Source of the DNA: Lophius americanus
Lineage: Eukaryota > Chordata > Actinopteri > Lophiiformes > Lophiidae
DNA: 64,000 nucleotides
Assembly (NCBI GenBank): GCA_037951165.1
Contig: JBBDHG010000124.1
Span: 248,001-312,000, forward strand
Direction: 5' to 3'
The notes under the pieces are model-generated. The model searched no databases and had not been told where the DNA came from. It saw nothing but the letters and a program-made list of their open reading frames with translations. This document shows positions 35,721-48,627 of the stretch, piece by piece (the stretch's first letter is position 1; the number at the start of each line of letters is the position of its first letter). The position numbers were made by a program, and so were the translations under genes.

Positions 35721-38289
35721 GCCCTTTTTGTAGCCTTCAGCGTTGCCACAATCAAAGGCAGTGAAGCGGGCACGTAGCATGGAGCGTACATCTCAGTTAA
35801 TCCAGGGTTTTTGGTTTGGATATGTTTTATAGTAGTTATGAGGACAATGCTGTGTATGCATGTACTGATGTACTCAGTAACCACTGATTTAACGTCCTCC
35901 AAGTCTACAGTACAGTCTACTTCCACAGCAGCAGTCTTAAACAGTCTTTACTTACTGGGGGGGCCTGTTTGAGGAACTGCCTGTATGATGGGTAGAGGTA
36001 AAACGGAAATGTGGTCGGACTTTCCGAAGTGGGACCGAGGCATAGCCTTGTAGGTGCCATTAACGTCTCTCTTATTTTATCACTTTTTATTTTGTAAGAT
36101 TATTGTATTTTTTCTGTTTTTAAGGTTAGCTTAGGTTAAGGTTAATTTTGCCCGGGAAGACAGACACTTTCAGGTAGCCAAGGAGGGGGCCTTCCAAAAA
36201 ATTTAAACCAAACTCAAAGCGAAACCCTGACTTTTGTAATAATGACGTTATAACTATATATTATGATAACTATAAGTCATAATATTAATGATAATGTCAT
36301 CAATGGGCATCAACCAGATGACCGTGCAGGATGAAAAAACTAACTTCAGGGAAGAAGTTAAGTTAGTAACATACGTTAGTGGGAGAAAGATGTGGTTGGG
36401 ATCATTAACATCTTTAACATTGCAAGATATGATGTTTTTCAACCAATAATAATAATTAATAACTCTAAACTATCGAAATCATGTCCACAAAAAATTGATG
36501 AAGTGTGGGGCATGGGTCAAACAAGTTTCACCCATTTAAGAATGAAGGTAAGGAGAAGGGGTCATCATTCAACCCTCCAGTTAGTGCCCTGTTCCTGCCT
36601 GCCAATGTAAGATGAGGTTCATCACCATTACAAAACAATCCACTCTTATGCATTGCTTAATCAGGACCGGTGTCTGTGTCATCAATGCTGACTTTGATGT
36701 CTGCCTGATCCTAGAAGTCAGCACAGACATTCAGACCTGTAGGATTGCTCATTGTTCATGCAATCTAATATGGATTTTTGTACAATCTAATTCAGCTTGC
36801 ATTTTGTTGCTTCACATCTATAAGTGGCAATGATAGATGGATAGAAAGCAACGATAAACACATTTTCGAGCACTTAAAATACAAAGTCAAAGAATTCTGC
36901 GATTGAAAACATTATCTTGTATCATTGACTTGCATAGTAATGCATTGTCAGTCATGACAGTACATGGTTTGATGACATTGTAAAGGAACCATGGGATGTT
37001 GACAGGTGTTGCCGTTAAAAAAACTACCAGAATCTTAATCGATGAGTGAGCAATAGTAGCCTTTTATTTTAATTGCACATAACACAATGTTATTCTTACT
37101 CTGTGTTATTCTTACTCTGTGTTATTCTTACTCTGTAACATGCTCTGCTGCTGTAACATTGCAATTTCCCCATTGTGGGACTAATAAAGGCAATCTATCT
37201 ATCTCTATCTCTATAACTGAAAAAATTGTAATGGCGGACTAACTAGTTAGTTACTTGATTCCTAACACTCTGTTATTCACAGTGATTCTACGGATGTTAT
37301 AGTAAACACTGGGGGAAATGATTATTATCATTTGCCTTAAATAGCATTAATTGCTTACTTGCCTGAAGAAGACAGATAGTCACCATTTAGTTACATCTAT
37401 AACATGATTGGCAGACCCGCACATACATGTACGTAATATTTTATGCATACACAGTTCTACGAAGACAAATACAAAACCACTACCTCAACTTATTATTATT
37501 TAAGTTATTAATTTGACTTTTTTTTAAATCACTCGTTATATCTATTACATGCCATTCCATAGCTTATGATAGATACCCAGAATTAGCAGAGCATTACACA
37601 GTAACTTGCTTAATTCTGGCAGTGCAGCAGCATTTAAACCGCGCTTAAGGCAAAGCCCGGACTTTTGTAGGATCTTACAACTAATAAATGATTAAAATTC
37701 CCACTGATTAGTTTCAGGCGATTGACACTTTGGAGACGAATACTCTACATATCTCATTAGGTTTTGCCCACGGGCTTTTGCAGGACAATAATTTGCATAA
37801 ATATTGAAAACAGACCTTATTCATGTAAATTCATGTAAATCAGCCTGCTGTGAAGTATGAACTTTGACCTTTTTTGCAGACTTTCCTCTAACAGAAAACA
37901 GGAGGGGTGAGCGTATCATGATTTCTGAAATTACATTCAACAGAAGTTGTAAGGGTCACCGAGTCCTGGTGTTCCCAATACAAAAAGTGGCCTAAGTCAC
38001 TGTAAGACTGGAAATGTGGTGGACAATCACCACATAAGCACTATTATAATAAGATATTACAATATACACACTCTAAAAATAGAATGCATTGGCTCAACTT
38101 AAAGAAAACGTAGAAATTGCATGGATATTTTTAAGTTATTCCGACTCAGACATTATTGAGTAAATCCGATGAGAATTTCATAGTAGACTAATTAATTTCA
38201 TTTAGTACAATCAACATAACTGTCTTTGCCCTTTAAAACCTTAAGTAAGCTATAAGAAGCTAATTCTTTTGAACCAACATTATCTTCTT
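35721..38289. other. Intergenic DNA
   Basis: No gene is recognised. At 37,085-37,140 the 16-base unit GTTATTCTTACTCTGT occurs three times in tandem, followed at 37,140-37,215 by a Rex1-like 3' tail (CTGTAACATTGCAATTTCCC, then ACTAATAAAGG and TATC units). The first 250 bases may be further upstream LINE sequence. Confidence 0.45.
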
Positions 38290-38570
38290 CTTCTTCCTTG
38301 TCATTCGGCTGTTCCTTTTGGGTGTCGCCACAGCAGATCATCTCTTTCCGTCCATTGTTACCACCGGTAGTCTTTTGGCTCAACATACCAGTGAGAAAAT
38401 TTGTTATCCCGAGTCCCAATAGATCTGGTTCGGAAATCGGGTTCCGCATGTATATTTGGTTCAGTTTTTTATGCCCTCCCCTTTCATCCAGGCTTGGGAC
38501 CTGCACTAAAAATACAGTAATTTGTGACCCCTTCATGGCTGGGCTTTTTTGTACCAACATCTGAGTTCCC
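38290..38570 (-). repeat. RTE-type LINE 3' end-like repeat
   Basis: The plus strand reads TTCGGCTGTTCCTTTTGGG, then TCGCCACAGCAGATCATC, and later CTTGGGACCTGCACTAAA and ATGGCTGGGCTTTT. These phrases belong to a very common fish repeat associated with RTE-like LINE ends. No coding part is kept. Confidence 0.45.
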
Positions 38571-39237
38571 TAAAATTCTGGGCGTGTCAAAACAATAAGA
38601 TTCAAATTTAAATAGTGCTGCTGGAGCATGTCAAAGAGTCTTTAACTGGAATACTGTGCTGTTACGGAGGCTAAGTCATCATGATAACATCACTATATTA
38701 GGTGTGAGGATACACCCAGCAACGCTCTCCAGTATAAATAAAGGTGGATGCAGATGCAGGCATAACAGAGACCAGGGGAGGTGGAAGCATAACCAGGCAA
38801 AGCTGGTGGGATCACAAGATCAGGAAACACCTGGAGCTGAGAACGGAAGCCCACTGAACAATGTCCTTCAGCATTAAAACAGTATCAAGATATTTCATTA
38901 TGCACTGCTGCAGATAGCACCTTATAAGATGTCCAATGTCATGCTGAACAAAATATTATAATAATAAAGAGTGTATTGATTAAGCTAATAAAACACAAAA
39001 GTTTACAACGCGTTATGAAAAGACAAGGCAAATGCAGGAAACTCAGGAAGTACAAAGCCATAAAGCCAGGCCAGCCAAGCCAGATGAGATTTCTTTAAAT
39101 TAATGGACAAAAAGTCACAAGAAGCAAATTTAGATAGTTTAATACTAGAAGAGGAAAACATGAGAAAATCAAAATAACAAAATAACCTTAACAAAAGGAG
39201 GATGGAGATGGTTAGGTACTTAACAGACAACATCACA

Positions 39238-39768
39238 CAGTTTCACTATGAACCTGGACTGTTTGAGTGTATGAACCTGGAATGTTTCACTATATGAATC
39301 TAGACTGTTTCACTGTATCACCTGGAATGCTTCAATGTATGAACCTGGAATGTTTCACTTTATAAACTTGGACTGTTTCACTAAATCTTGACAGTTTCAC
39401 TGTATGAAACTACATTGTTTTACTGTATGAAACTACATTGTTTTACTGTATGAAACTACATTGTTTTACTGTATGAAACTACATTGTTTTACTGTATGAA
39501 ACTACATTGTTTTACTGTATGAAACTACATTGTTTTACTGTATGAAACTACATTGTTTTACTGTATGAAACTTGGACTGTTTCACTGAATGTTGACCATT
39601 TCAAAGTATGAACTTGGACTAATTCACTGAATGAATATGGACTGTTTCACTATATGAACCTGGACTGTTTCGCTGTATGATCCTGGAATATTTTAGTGTA
39701 TGACCCTGGACAATTTCACTGTATGAAACTGGACTGTTTTACTGCATGAATATCGACTGTTTCACCGA
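39238..39768. repeat. 23-bp minisatellite, first block
   Basis: About 23 tandem units, period 23 bp, with a consensus containing TTTCACTGTATGAACCTGG. The centre (39,401-39,561) holds seven identical units of a variant with ACTGTATGAAACTACATTG. The outer units are more diverged, and a few have indels. Confidence 0.9.
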
Positions 39769-40224
39769 ACATGGTTCCTGGCTGTACCCAGCCCTGGATC
39801 GTGGCAGCATCTACTGTCGTGCCCTGGTGGACGCCATCTTCGACTGCTATCACTAATAAACATATATCCAATACTAAGTACAACTACTACTATTATATAT
39901 GTTTATTGAAGTACCACTACTACTGTGTGTACGGTAATACCATTATCATTGCTAAAACTGTATACAACGTGCTGATTTTTCAAAAATCTGCTTTTCATAT
40001 GCAACATCTATTGCATTTCTGTCCATCCTGTTAGAGGGATCCCTCCTCTGTCTCTCCCTCTGACATTTTTTCCCTTTTATCACTGTTACAAGATTTTTTT
40101 GGGGGGGGGGTTGTTCCATTCCCGGACCGACAGTCTTAGGACAGAGGATGTTGCATCATGTACAGATTTGAAAGCCGATCGAGGCAAATTGTGATTTTGT
40201 AATCTTGGGCTAAACAGATAAAAT
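39769..40224 (+). mobile_element. Retroelement 3' end inserted in the minisatellite
   Basis: The segment starts with CAGCCCTGGATCGTGGCAGC and CTGGTGGACGCCATCTTCGA and ends with TCTGTCCATCCTGTTAGAGG, GAGGCAAATTGTGATTTTGT and a TTGACTTGACTTGAA tail. This is a widespread percomorph repeat whose tail normally reads as AATTG units, typical of a LINE or SINE 3' end. Minisatellite units continue on both sides. Confidence 0.6.
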
Positions 40225-40370
40225 TGACTTGACTTGAACCTGGACTGTTTCACTGTATGAACCTGGACATTTCTCACTGTATGAATCAGGATTTTTTTTA
40301 CAGTATGAAGTTGGACTGTTTCACTGTATAAAGCTGGACTGTTTCACTGTATGAACCTGGACCTTTTCAG
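40225..40370. repeat. 23-bp minisatellite, second block
   Basis: Six or so further units of the same 23-bp family (GAACCTGGACTGTTTCACTG and variants). They continue the array interrupted by the retroelement-like segment. Confidence 0.8.
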
Positions 40371-40619
40371 TGCTATTTACATTTCAGATTACACATTTCC
40401 ATCTGAATCCAGTAAAAAGCAAGTATTGCCAAATATGTTATTTTTTTATTATTTTATAAACTTTAGGATTAAGTGTTGCTTAAGTGGTTGAAAAAATCTC
40501 GTAATACTTAGTAGCTTAAATACACTATAAAAAAAATGTCTAATACCTAGAAAATGCATCGTCGGACTAATGAAAACTGGCTGATTGTCTGAAAAATGTA
40601 GTTTTTAGAAACATATCAT

Positions 40620-40945
40620 ATATAATAATAATAAATAATAATACATTTAATTTATAATGCACTTTACATTTGCATCAAATCTCAAAGTGCTACAAAGTAA
40701 AAAGCAGATAAAAGCATCAATAAACAATAAAATAATAACAATATAAAAACCTGACCAAAAAGCAGCAATGTTAATTAAAGTTATAGGTTCTGCTAAAAAG
40801 GAAAGTTTTAAGTATATTTTTAAATGTGTCAGTCGTCTGTGGAGCCCTCAGATGGTCAGGGAGGGCATTCCACAGACGAGGGGCTGCAGAACAGAAGGCC
40901 CGATCACCCATGGTGCTGAGCTTAGTCCAGGGAAGGAGGAGGCGG
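40620..40945 (-). mobile_element. L2-like LINE 3' end
   Basis: On the minus strand this matches the 3' end of the L2 copy at 20.5-20.7 kb: CTGGACTAAGCTCAGCACCA, ATGGGTGATCGGGCC, then the peptide RLWNALPDHLRA and the tail TAGCACTTTGAGATTTGATG. Only the last few hundred bases are present, a typical 5'-truncated insertion. Confidence 0.75.
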
Positions 40946-40967
40946 TTATTATATATGTATATATATA

Positions 40968-41035
40968 TATATAAAATAATTCATTTAATTTATAATGCGC
41001 TTTACATTTGGATCAAATCTCAAAGTGCTAAGATA
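40968..41035 (-). repeat. Second copy of the L2 3' tail
   Basis: The stretch TTCATTTAATTTATAATGCG followed by CTTTACATTTGGATCAAATC repeats the tail found at 40,640-40,690. It follows an AT-rich simple repeat (40,952-40,975). Confidence 0.65.
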
Positions 41036-41739
41036 TATATATCCCTGGACAGCAATGCTATGAACAAGGTATGATGATTTTATAAACTACAAAACCTCAG
41101 AAAAAAAGTTAAAGTTAGTTCAAACTGCAGCAGTAAAATACAAAACCAACACGTTGCAGCTGTAACATTAATCCTAAAGCATCTTATATAACAGTAAAAC
41201 ATCCAGAGGGACAACTTCGCAATAAAAAAATGGCTGCTCTCACTTTGATTCTTTGGTTACAGTTTTTTAATGCAGGACTTTTACTTCCAGTAGAGTATCT
41301 TCACAGTATGGAATTAGTACTTTTAACGGAAGTAAAGAATGTGAATACCACCGGCACAATCCATGTGAAACTGTAAATGACCAGATTTCATTAAGTAGGA
41401 CAAATACTAGAGAATTAAGGATTAAAAGGTAGTTATTAGTGATGGTTTGGCTGATACTGTTCCAAGGTTTGAAAGCAAAATCTTCAGACACAATTGTATT
41501 TTAGGTTAATTTGGAAAATATAGTTGGCCTAAATATCAGGAGTTGCGTGGTTTTCACTGGACAGGAAGGGTATGACCATTTGTAATCTGAGAACTGCAGC
41601 TGTCAGACAAACGTAGTGGGAAACAATACATCCCTCTGAGGGGTAGTGGAGCAAAAGTGAATAGATTGAAGCCAACGTCAAATGTACGTATTTACAATAC
41701 ATGAGTGAAGTACTTAGTTACAGTATTCTGCCTGTATCT
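41036..41739. other. Upstream region of fscn1
   Basis: AT-rich intergenic DNA, no repeat or gene recognised. The fscn1 promoter probably lies at its right end. Confidence 0.35.
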
Positions 41740-41920
41740 GGGGCGTGTACTAAAAAAAACCACCGGTCCGCACTGGCAGTCAGGGGACCCTCATCATCAT
41801 CAGTCAGCACAGAGCCGCTCCCCCCTCTCTCTCTCTCTTTCCCACACTCAGACATCCAGACACTCAGCCCTCTCCCTGGACCAATTCATTATAGCCTTCA
41901 TTAATTGACACAAAGGAATC
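41740..41920 (+). promoter_or_regulatory. fscn1: Probable fscn1 5' UTR and core promoter
   Basis: A CT-rich tract (CCCCCTCTCTCTCTCTCTTT at about 41,820) lies about 100 bp before the fscn1 ATG. No TATA box is obvious. The GC content rises sharply from here into exon 1. Confidence 0.35.
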
Positions 41921-44900
41921 ATGTCCGGTACCGGTGCGGACGGGGACCTGCTGCGGATCCCTCTGGGCCTTATCAATAGCGTAGGGAAATATCTTACAGC
42001 GGAGGCTTTCGGCTTCAAGATCAACGCCTCTGCCAGCAGCCTGAAAAAGAAGCAGATCTGGACCCTGGAGCAGACCGGGCAGGACGGCAGCGTCGTCTTC
42101 CTACTCTCCCACCTTGGCCGGTACCTCGCAACGGACAAAGACGGCAACGTGACCGCGGACAGCGAAACGCGCGGACAAGAATGCCGCTTCATCGTCGCCG
42201 CTCACGACGACGGGCGGTGGTCGCTGCAATCCGAACCCTATGGCCGGTACCTCGGTGGCAGCGAAGACCGGATCACATGCTTTGCACAGTCTGCATCACC
42301 GGCTGAGAAGTGGAGCGTGCACCTGGCCGTTCACCCGCAAGTCAGTCTGTACAGCTTTGCGCGCAAACGCTTCGCCCAACTGAATGCGCAAGGGGAGCGG
42401 CAGGAGGTGTCGGTGAATCGAGACATTCCCTGGGGGGTCGACTCCCTTGTGACGCTGGTCTACCGGGACCATCGTTACCACCTCGAGACTTCTGACAACC
42501 GCTTCTTGCGCAATGACGGCAGCCTGTCCGCAAACACGGACAAGGATACTGGCTACATGCTGGAGTTCCGATCCGGAAAGGTGGCATTCCGTGACTGCAA
42601 CGGCCGCTACCTCGCACCAGCTGGTCCAACTGGCACCCTGAAATCTGGGAAGAGCACCCGGGTTGGGAAGGATGAACTGTTTGGCCTGGAGCGGAGCCAC
42701 GCGCAGGTCGTGCTGACTGCCGGTAACGAGAGGAACGTCTCCACGAGACAAGGTGAGGGTTCTGCAGATACCGGTGGTACCAGTGTCAGCACCAGTACCG
42801 GTGGTAACTGAGATTATTTTAATCGGGAGAAATACATGGGGCAATCTTAATTGGTTCAAGGCCTGCAATGTGGTATAAGAAGCCTGTTCACATAGATCCA
42901 ATTCAATTAATTATGGCAAAAACATTGAGCAAATATGTTTATGCTATCAAACTCTTGTTTTAATGATCGTTTAACGAGCATTTTCAGTAAAATAAATCAT
43001 ATAGAAAAAATAAAATGGAGTGTGGAGGGTTCAGAAAGTTCTTGTCATTCTTGATTTAAAAAAACACTAAAAGGATTTAGGGATTATCTGATAAATGCAT
43101 CATCAAAAAAAGGTAATAAAAGGCTGCTTACAGATGGACAGACGATTACAGATACAGATAACAGATGATAACAGCATAAAGTATTGTTCTATTGCTGTAA
43201 TTGTCACTGAGGCGTCACAATAATGTGAGTAATTCAGTTTTGTGGTAAAACTCTGAGATGGACTGTTTCACTTCACAATGAGAAATTTAACATTGACACT
43301 TTTAAGTACATTTTTCTAATAACACTTGCTTTTACTTCAGTACAATGGGATATTTGGGTCACATTGAAAATTAAAAAGAGTGATAATTCGAGGGTATAGC
43401 AGTAATACTCAAAGAAATAAATTGTAGGCCTAATGTTACAAGAATAAATTCAAAATTAAGAAAGTCGTCGTATTTCGAGGAAAATAGTTGTTATGTTCAC
43501 AAATTAAAGCTGAATTTAAGACATAAGACATAATAAAAACCACTTGGTAAAAGACCAAGTTTCTTACGTAACCTTTTCAAAGTCTTGATGCCATGTTGCC
43601 AAGCCAAAAGATTCACTAGTTCTATATTTGTCAATTATAGAATAAATATTTTTTATACTAAAATAAAGCTTGCTTTTTTAATACTCAAAATGCTGTTCTT
43701 TCCCTATTTGTTGCTTGCGATTACTCTTCAATCAGAAAATTTCAAGTTTCTTCTCTTCACAATTATTACTTCATCTTCATGAATTAAGTTTTTCTCAAAA
43801 GATTACGATTTAATTGTCGTATCTCCTTTTTTCTTCTTTTTGTCAATGTGGCCAAAGTACTCCTTGCTATTTATATTAGGTTTTGAATGCAGGATTTTAA
43901 CTAGTTGAGTATATTTACTACATACTATTTGTACTTTTACTCAAGTTAAGTAGCTGGAATCTTTATTCAACATTAACTGCTCCAACCTACAACCTACAAC
44001 CTCCCAGATCAAATCAGGGTTTGAATGCAACACCCCATCATCCACTTTCACATGAAATTCTTATAACGACCTGACCAGAATTGGAGACTCTTGTCCTTCA
44101 TTCTCTTCCTATCATGTGTTTTTCATTACCATGCTCACTTTCTACCCCGACCCCTCCTCCCTTTTTTGTATCTGGCAAGCTCAACATTTTTGTGAAGTAA
44201 TTCTATCCCTGCTTTGTGGCTGCTGGTTTATCCATCATTCTTTATCTCAGACGAGACAAAGGGATGCGTTTAAGAGAGAAAAGCGAGACTGCTGAGGAGA
44301 GGCAGAGAAAATAGCCTGACAGAGGGAGATTTGCTCAATTCGGACCTTAATGCTAAATAAAATGTGTGCCTAAAATGTGTGCCTTAACCTGACTCTGCTC
44401 TGTCATGCACATAGTAAGATTCTTTCCGTTAAAGTTTCCCCATGTAGTCCATTTGGTTTATGGCATTCATGAATGCTGTGTATGTGCGTGTGTGTGTGTG
44501 TGCATTCCAGGAGAGATGAGTTGTGGAAGAAAGTAACATAATCTTTGTTTGAATGAGGTCATTGTAGGGATTGGGTTTGACTTTTGACCTAGTGAAGTCA
44601 TGGCATATTAGCATAATACAAGGTAAGAGCACAGATTATGTTTAAATTTAATAAAAAAAATTTAAAACTAATTGTAATAGAATGTTTGTGAAATCGATGA
44701 AGATCTTTTCTTTTTGTGCTTGTGCTTAATTTATTTGCGTGCGTTTTTCTAAGCTGCAGGCTTTTGTATTCATATGAGCCATCCGGGCAACCATACATTT
44801 ACATTTAGTTAATGAATTAAAAAACTGACGGCTGGCATTTCTAGGAATGGACCTTTCAGCCAATCAGAACGAGGAAGGGGACCAGGAAGTCTTCCAGATG

Positions 44901-47900
44901 GAGATGAGCCATGAGGAAAAGAAGTGTGCCTTCAGAACCGCTGCTGGGAAATACTGGACTCTGACAGCAAGTGGAGGACTGCAATGCACCGCCTCTACCA
45001 AGTAACACACAGACACACACACATGCATGCATACACACACATTGCATCATGTTGCAATTTTTCTATCTAATCATAATCACACACATTCACAATGCGCAAA
45101 GTAAATTCTTCCCGGAGAAGCTATAGCCGTAGATGAAATAGCAAATTTTTCAATTAGTCTGAAAGAACAATTTGAATTAACATTGCATTGTTAAAAAGAT
45201 GTCAAAAAAAACAAATGAGGTTATTTGTCCAGTCAGCATAATGCTCTAGTTGCCTATATATCACCCTGTTCTGTTATATTCAGAAAAAGAAAAATGTGCT
45301 TGTGAATGAGGATTTGAGTGTGCACTACTTCCTAGCATAAACTTATGACTCCACTATGACTCCTATTGGGTAGTGATGTTTTCCCTATTGTTTATCTGGG
45401 GGCCACCAGATAATTTTTTTTACTTCAATATTGTCAGAGGGCGTAATTAGAAGATAATTTGATTATTTTTAAATCGGACCTACCCACCTGCAGCACCCCC
45501 AATATACCCCTAGTGAAAAAATGAACTTTGGAAACTGAAGAACTTGAAAGTAGATTCTGATTACTCCCATAACTCACCTGAGAAGCAGATTGTGGTTGCC
45601 AAGATTGCTCATGATCAAAGATTGTGAGATCGCCCATCACTATCAAAATCCATCCTATCCAGTTTTCTGATTAAATTTGTTTGTCACAGGTTGGATAGTA
45701 CTTTCTTTGAACTAGAGTGGCGTGAGGGGCGTGTGTGTGTGCGTGCAGCTAACGGCAAATACGTTATTGCAAAGAAGAACGGGCAGCTAGCTGCGACAGT
45801 TGACAATGCAGGTCAGTGATGTTTCTGATGCCTCTGAATTGAACATGTAACATGTGATAAAGGGACATAAAAAGTAAATGAAAGTAACTAATTACATTTG
45901 CTCAATTAAAAAATAAGAATTTTAAGGAAGTCTGTTTTTGGGTTAAGTGTCAATGCTGCTGCTCATAGGAAGATCATCAATTGAGAGATAACAGACCAGG
46001 GGCCTGTCCTCTCTGAATCTTCATCTTTAGATAATCTAAATACCCCTGGATGTTTATTGCCTTTTATTATCTTAGCTTGACGATGAACTCCTGACCTTTG
46101 TGGGAATCCATGCCCTAATTAGCCTGTATCTTCAGGGGAGGCTGAGCAGTTCCTGATGAAACTGATCAACCGTCCACTCATCGTTTTTCGTGGTGAGCAT
46201 GGTTTCATCGGGGCTCGTAAAGCAGGGACGGCGACCCTTGACTCGAACCGAGCATCATATGATGTTTTCCAGTTGGAGTTCCACAATGGAGCTTACTCCC
46301 TTAAAGGTGAGTAATCATTCTGAGATAATAATGAGCTCACAGACAGAGGTCAAGACCAAGGTTCAGGTTTTTGTAACTTTGTATAAACCAATCTGCTATA
46401 AAAATAATAATTAAAACTATTTGGAGATGAAGAGAATTATGTCGATTTTCTCATTACAATGTCAGCAATTTGGCTGTGTGGCTCCAGATTGGTCAGAGTA
46501 CCCATGTTGACCCCTGTCTACTGCTGACAGAGCCTACATGTGTGCCATTTGATGTTTGAGCCTGGCAAAATTGTTCAAGAGTAGTTTTAGCAACACAAAA
46601 AGACAAAATTCCGTTTAGGTTCATGGAGCCCGATCCATGGAGGCCTTAATTCCCAAGTTACAGAACTTGAAGGATCATCTGCTAATAGATCATATCATTT
46701 CTGCCTTTTCCCCCATCTGCCCCCCTCTCTCTCTCTTTACAAACCCAAATGGTCAAGGCAGTAAGCCGTCCACCCTGAGTTTTGGCGCTGCTCGAGGTGT
46801 CGGCCAGTTAAAAGGCAGTTTTTTCTCACCACTATCTCCAAGTTCTTGCTCACGGAGGAATTTGTTGGGTCTCCGTAAGATTATGGCATAAAGTGTTTGG
46901 TCTAGACCCGTTATTTCTGGAAAGCACTTTTAGACAACAGTTTTTGTGAATTTGCGCAATATAGATAAAGATTGATTGATCATAATTTTATGCCTAAGAT
47001 GTGTGTATCAGATTTAGTCCGCATACACTCTCCCCATTTTCTCTTATTTCAATTAATGCTTTTGAAATAGAGCTCAACACAACCATCATCAACTGTTAGT
47101 AATCCGACCACATTCTTCACCTGAGCACATAGTGCTGAGCTAAGAATAAATACAATCTGACATCCGCATGAAAAATAACAATGAAAATTATGTATTATAT
47201 AATTGTTTTCATATCTCCTATTAAAGGTAGAGTGTGTACATTTTTAGTGTAATTTAGTTGTGAAGTTCGAGCTAGCAGCTTATAGGACATATCAGCTCAC
47301 CCCTACCTATCAAAGAAGATACTGTGGCCTCCAAGTCGCAAAAAGAAGTAATCGAGTAGGCGGTCAGGTGAAGAGGTTCCTTTAGAAAGACATATTTAGA
47401 AATTATATTTCATTTTTTGTTATGTGTTTCTATTTATCTGTGGTGGCTACATCCCTTGCATGAGGGAGTTATTATTGAGCCCAATAAAAAAACAATGGAA
47501 TCTGAAACCTCACCTTCAAAGATGGTAAACAAGAGGCATAACAGCATTGAGAGGTAAACCGGTGAGGTCAGTCCAGCCTGGGAATTCAAATTGATTATCG
47601 ACAGACAGCTGCACAAGGCTGGAGAGATTGTTCCCCTGGGAAGGAAAGATTGTGCAGAAGGCACTCGCTCTGGGAAGTGGAGTGGTTTAGGTGGAGACTT
47701 CACCTTCGCTGATCCTTTTCAAGCTGACCTGGAGCAGGTCAATTTGCACCTTAAGCAAGCACTACCGCACCATGTGGCCGTCTTTTGCCGTCTCTTGATC
47801 TCCTTCGGAGTTTGTGGACCTCACTAACCGCTAAGTCTTTTGACAGCTAAGTCTCAAGCTCTGTTACTTATTCTTGTGCTAAATAATAAGTATGTTCCTC

Positions 47901-48509
47901 CGTTATCTTCTTCAATTAGTTTTTAGAGGCGAAGCTTTTCTTCGTTATTTCTCTGCTACTACAGTCAACAAACACGAAAAGCCCGCTATTGAGCCCATGT
48001 TCGGTTTTTCTATTCAGAACCAGCTCACGCCATAGAGTGAGGTTTGTTTTCCAAACTTATGTTAAAAAATGATCTTCAGTTGATTATAAACTTAGAAAAT
48101 AAGTTATATTTAGTCATGATTATTATGTTCCATTTATTCAAAGTGAAACCTCTAAGATTTACATCGCATTTTAAATGAAATGAAAATGAATCTGACTATT
48201 AAACCCATCACTTTGAATGCTTAAATTCACGTCATCATGCTTACATGGGTTCTTTGAACATTTGTGTGGGTCCAACTTCATTAAATGTGTGTTATTTGTC
48301 TAGACTCCCAGGGGAAGTACTGGTGCGTTGGTGATGACTCTGTGGTGGTGTGCAGTAGTGCCACACCTGTCCAGTTCCTGTTTGAGTTCTGTGACCTCAA
48401 CAAGATGGCCATCTGTGCTCAGGGAGGGAAGTACCTTAAAGGAGACCATGCTGGAGGGCTTAAGGCCAACACCGACTCACTGGATGGCGCCACCCTGTGG
48501 GAGTACTGA
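41921..48509 (+). CDS. fscn1: Fascin actin-bundling protein
   Basis: Five exons join in phase: 41,921-42,752, 44,845-45,001, 45,690-45,811, 46,136-46,306 and 48,304-48,509. The CDS is 1,488 bp, 495 residues; human FSCN1 has 493 and the same five-exon plan. Fascin cross-links actin filaments into tight bundles in filopodia and growth cones. The protein is four beta-trefoils; exon 1 covers the first two and part of the third. The N-terminal actin-binding site is intact, with Ser39 (the PKC site) in [13 protein letters not shown]. Other signature blocks are [28 protein letters not shown] and the last residues [16 protein letters not shown]. The MDLSANQ junction and overall similarity point to fascin 1 rather than retinal fascin 2 or testis fascin 3. 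Teleosts have two fscn1 copies; I cannot tell which this is. Exon 1 is much more GC-rich than its surroundings. Confidence 0.95.
42753..44844. other. fscn1 intron 1
   Basis: A 2.1-kb AT-rich intron with no repeat firmly recognised. A short GT simple repeat is at about 44,485-44,500. Confidence 0.45.
45002..45040. repeat. CA-rich microsatellite in fscn1 intron 2
   Basis: Directly after the exon 2 donor, CA-rich sequence (ACACACAGACACACACACAT and variants) runs for about 40 bp. Confidence 0.7.
46690..46985 (+). mobile_element. Retroelement 3' end in fscn1 intron 4
   Basis: The segment contains CAGTTAAAAGGCAGTTTTTT, CCAAGTTCTTGCTCACGGAG and ends with GCAATATAGATAAAGATTGA. This matches a very common fish repeat, usually ending in AATTG units, thought to be the 3' end of a non-LTR element. 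It is in the sense orientation of fscn1. Confidence 0.55.
46986..48303. other. Remainder of fscn1 intron 4
   Basis: No repeat is firmly recognised. The patch near 47,560-47,830 is more GC-rich with a 78-codon open frame that resembles nothing I know. Confidence 0.35.
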
Positions 48510-48627
48510 GAAAGCACAGCTGGGCATCTGGCCGAAGAATTGGAAGAGAACTGGAAGTTTGATTTTCTGTTTTTTGTCTTTGTCTCTTCTTTATGGGCTT
48601 TTTGATGGACATTTGTTGTTGAATGTA

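Noticed and set aside
42296..42901. 201-codon minus-strand open frame over fscn1 exon 1
   Set aside because: It is the antisense of a GC-rich coding exon; such shadows are expected and it has no splice or promoter support.
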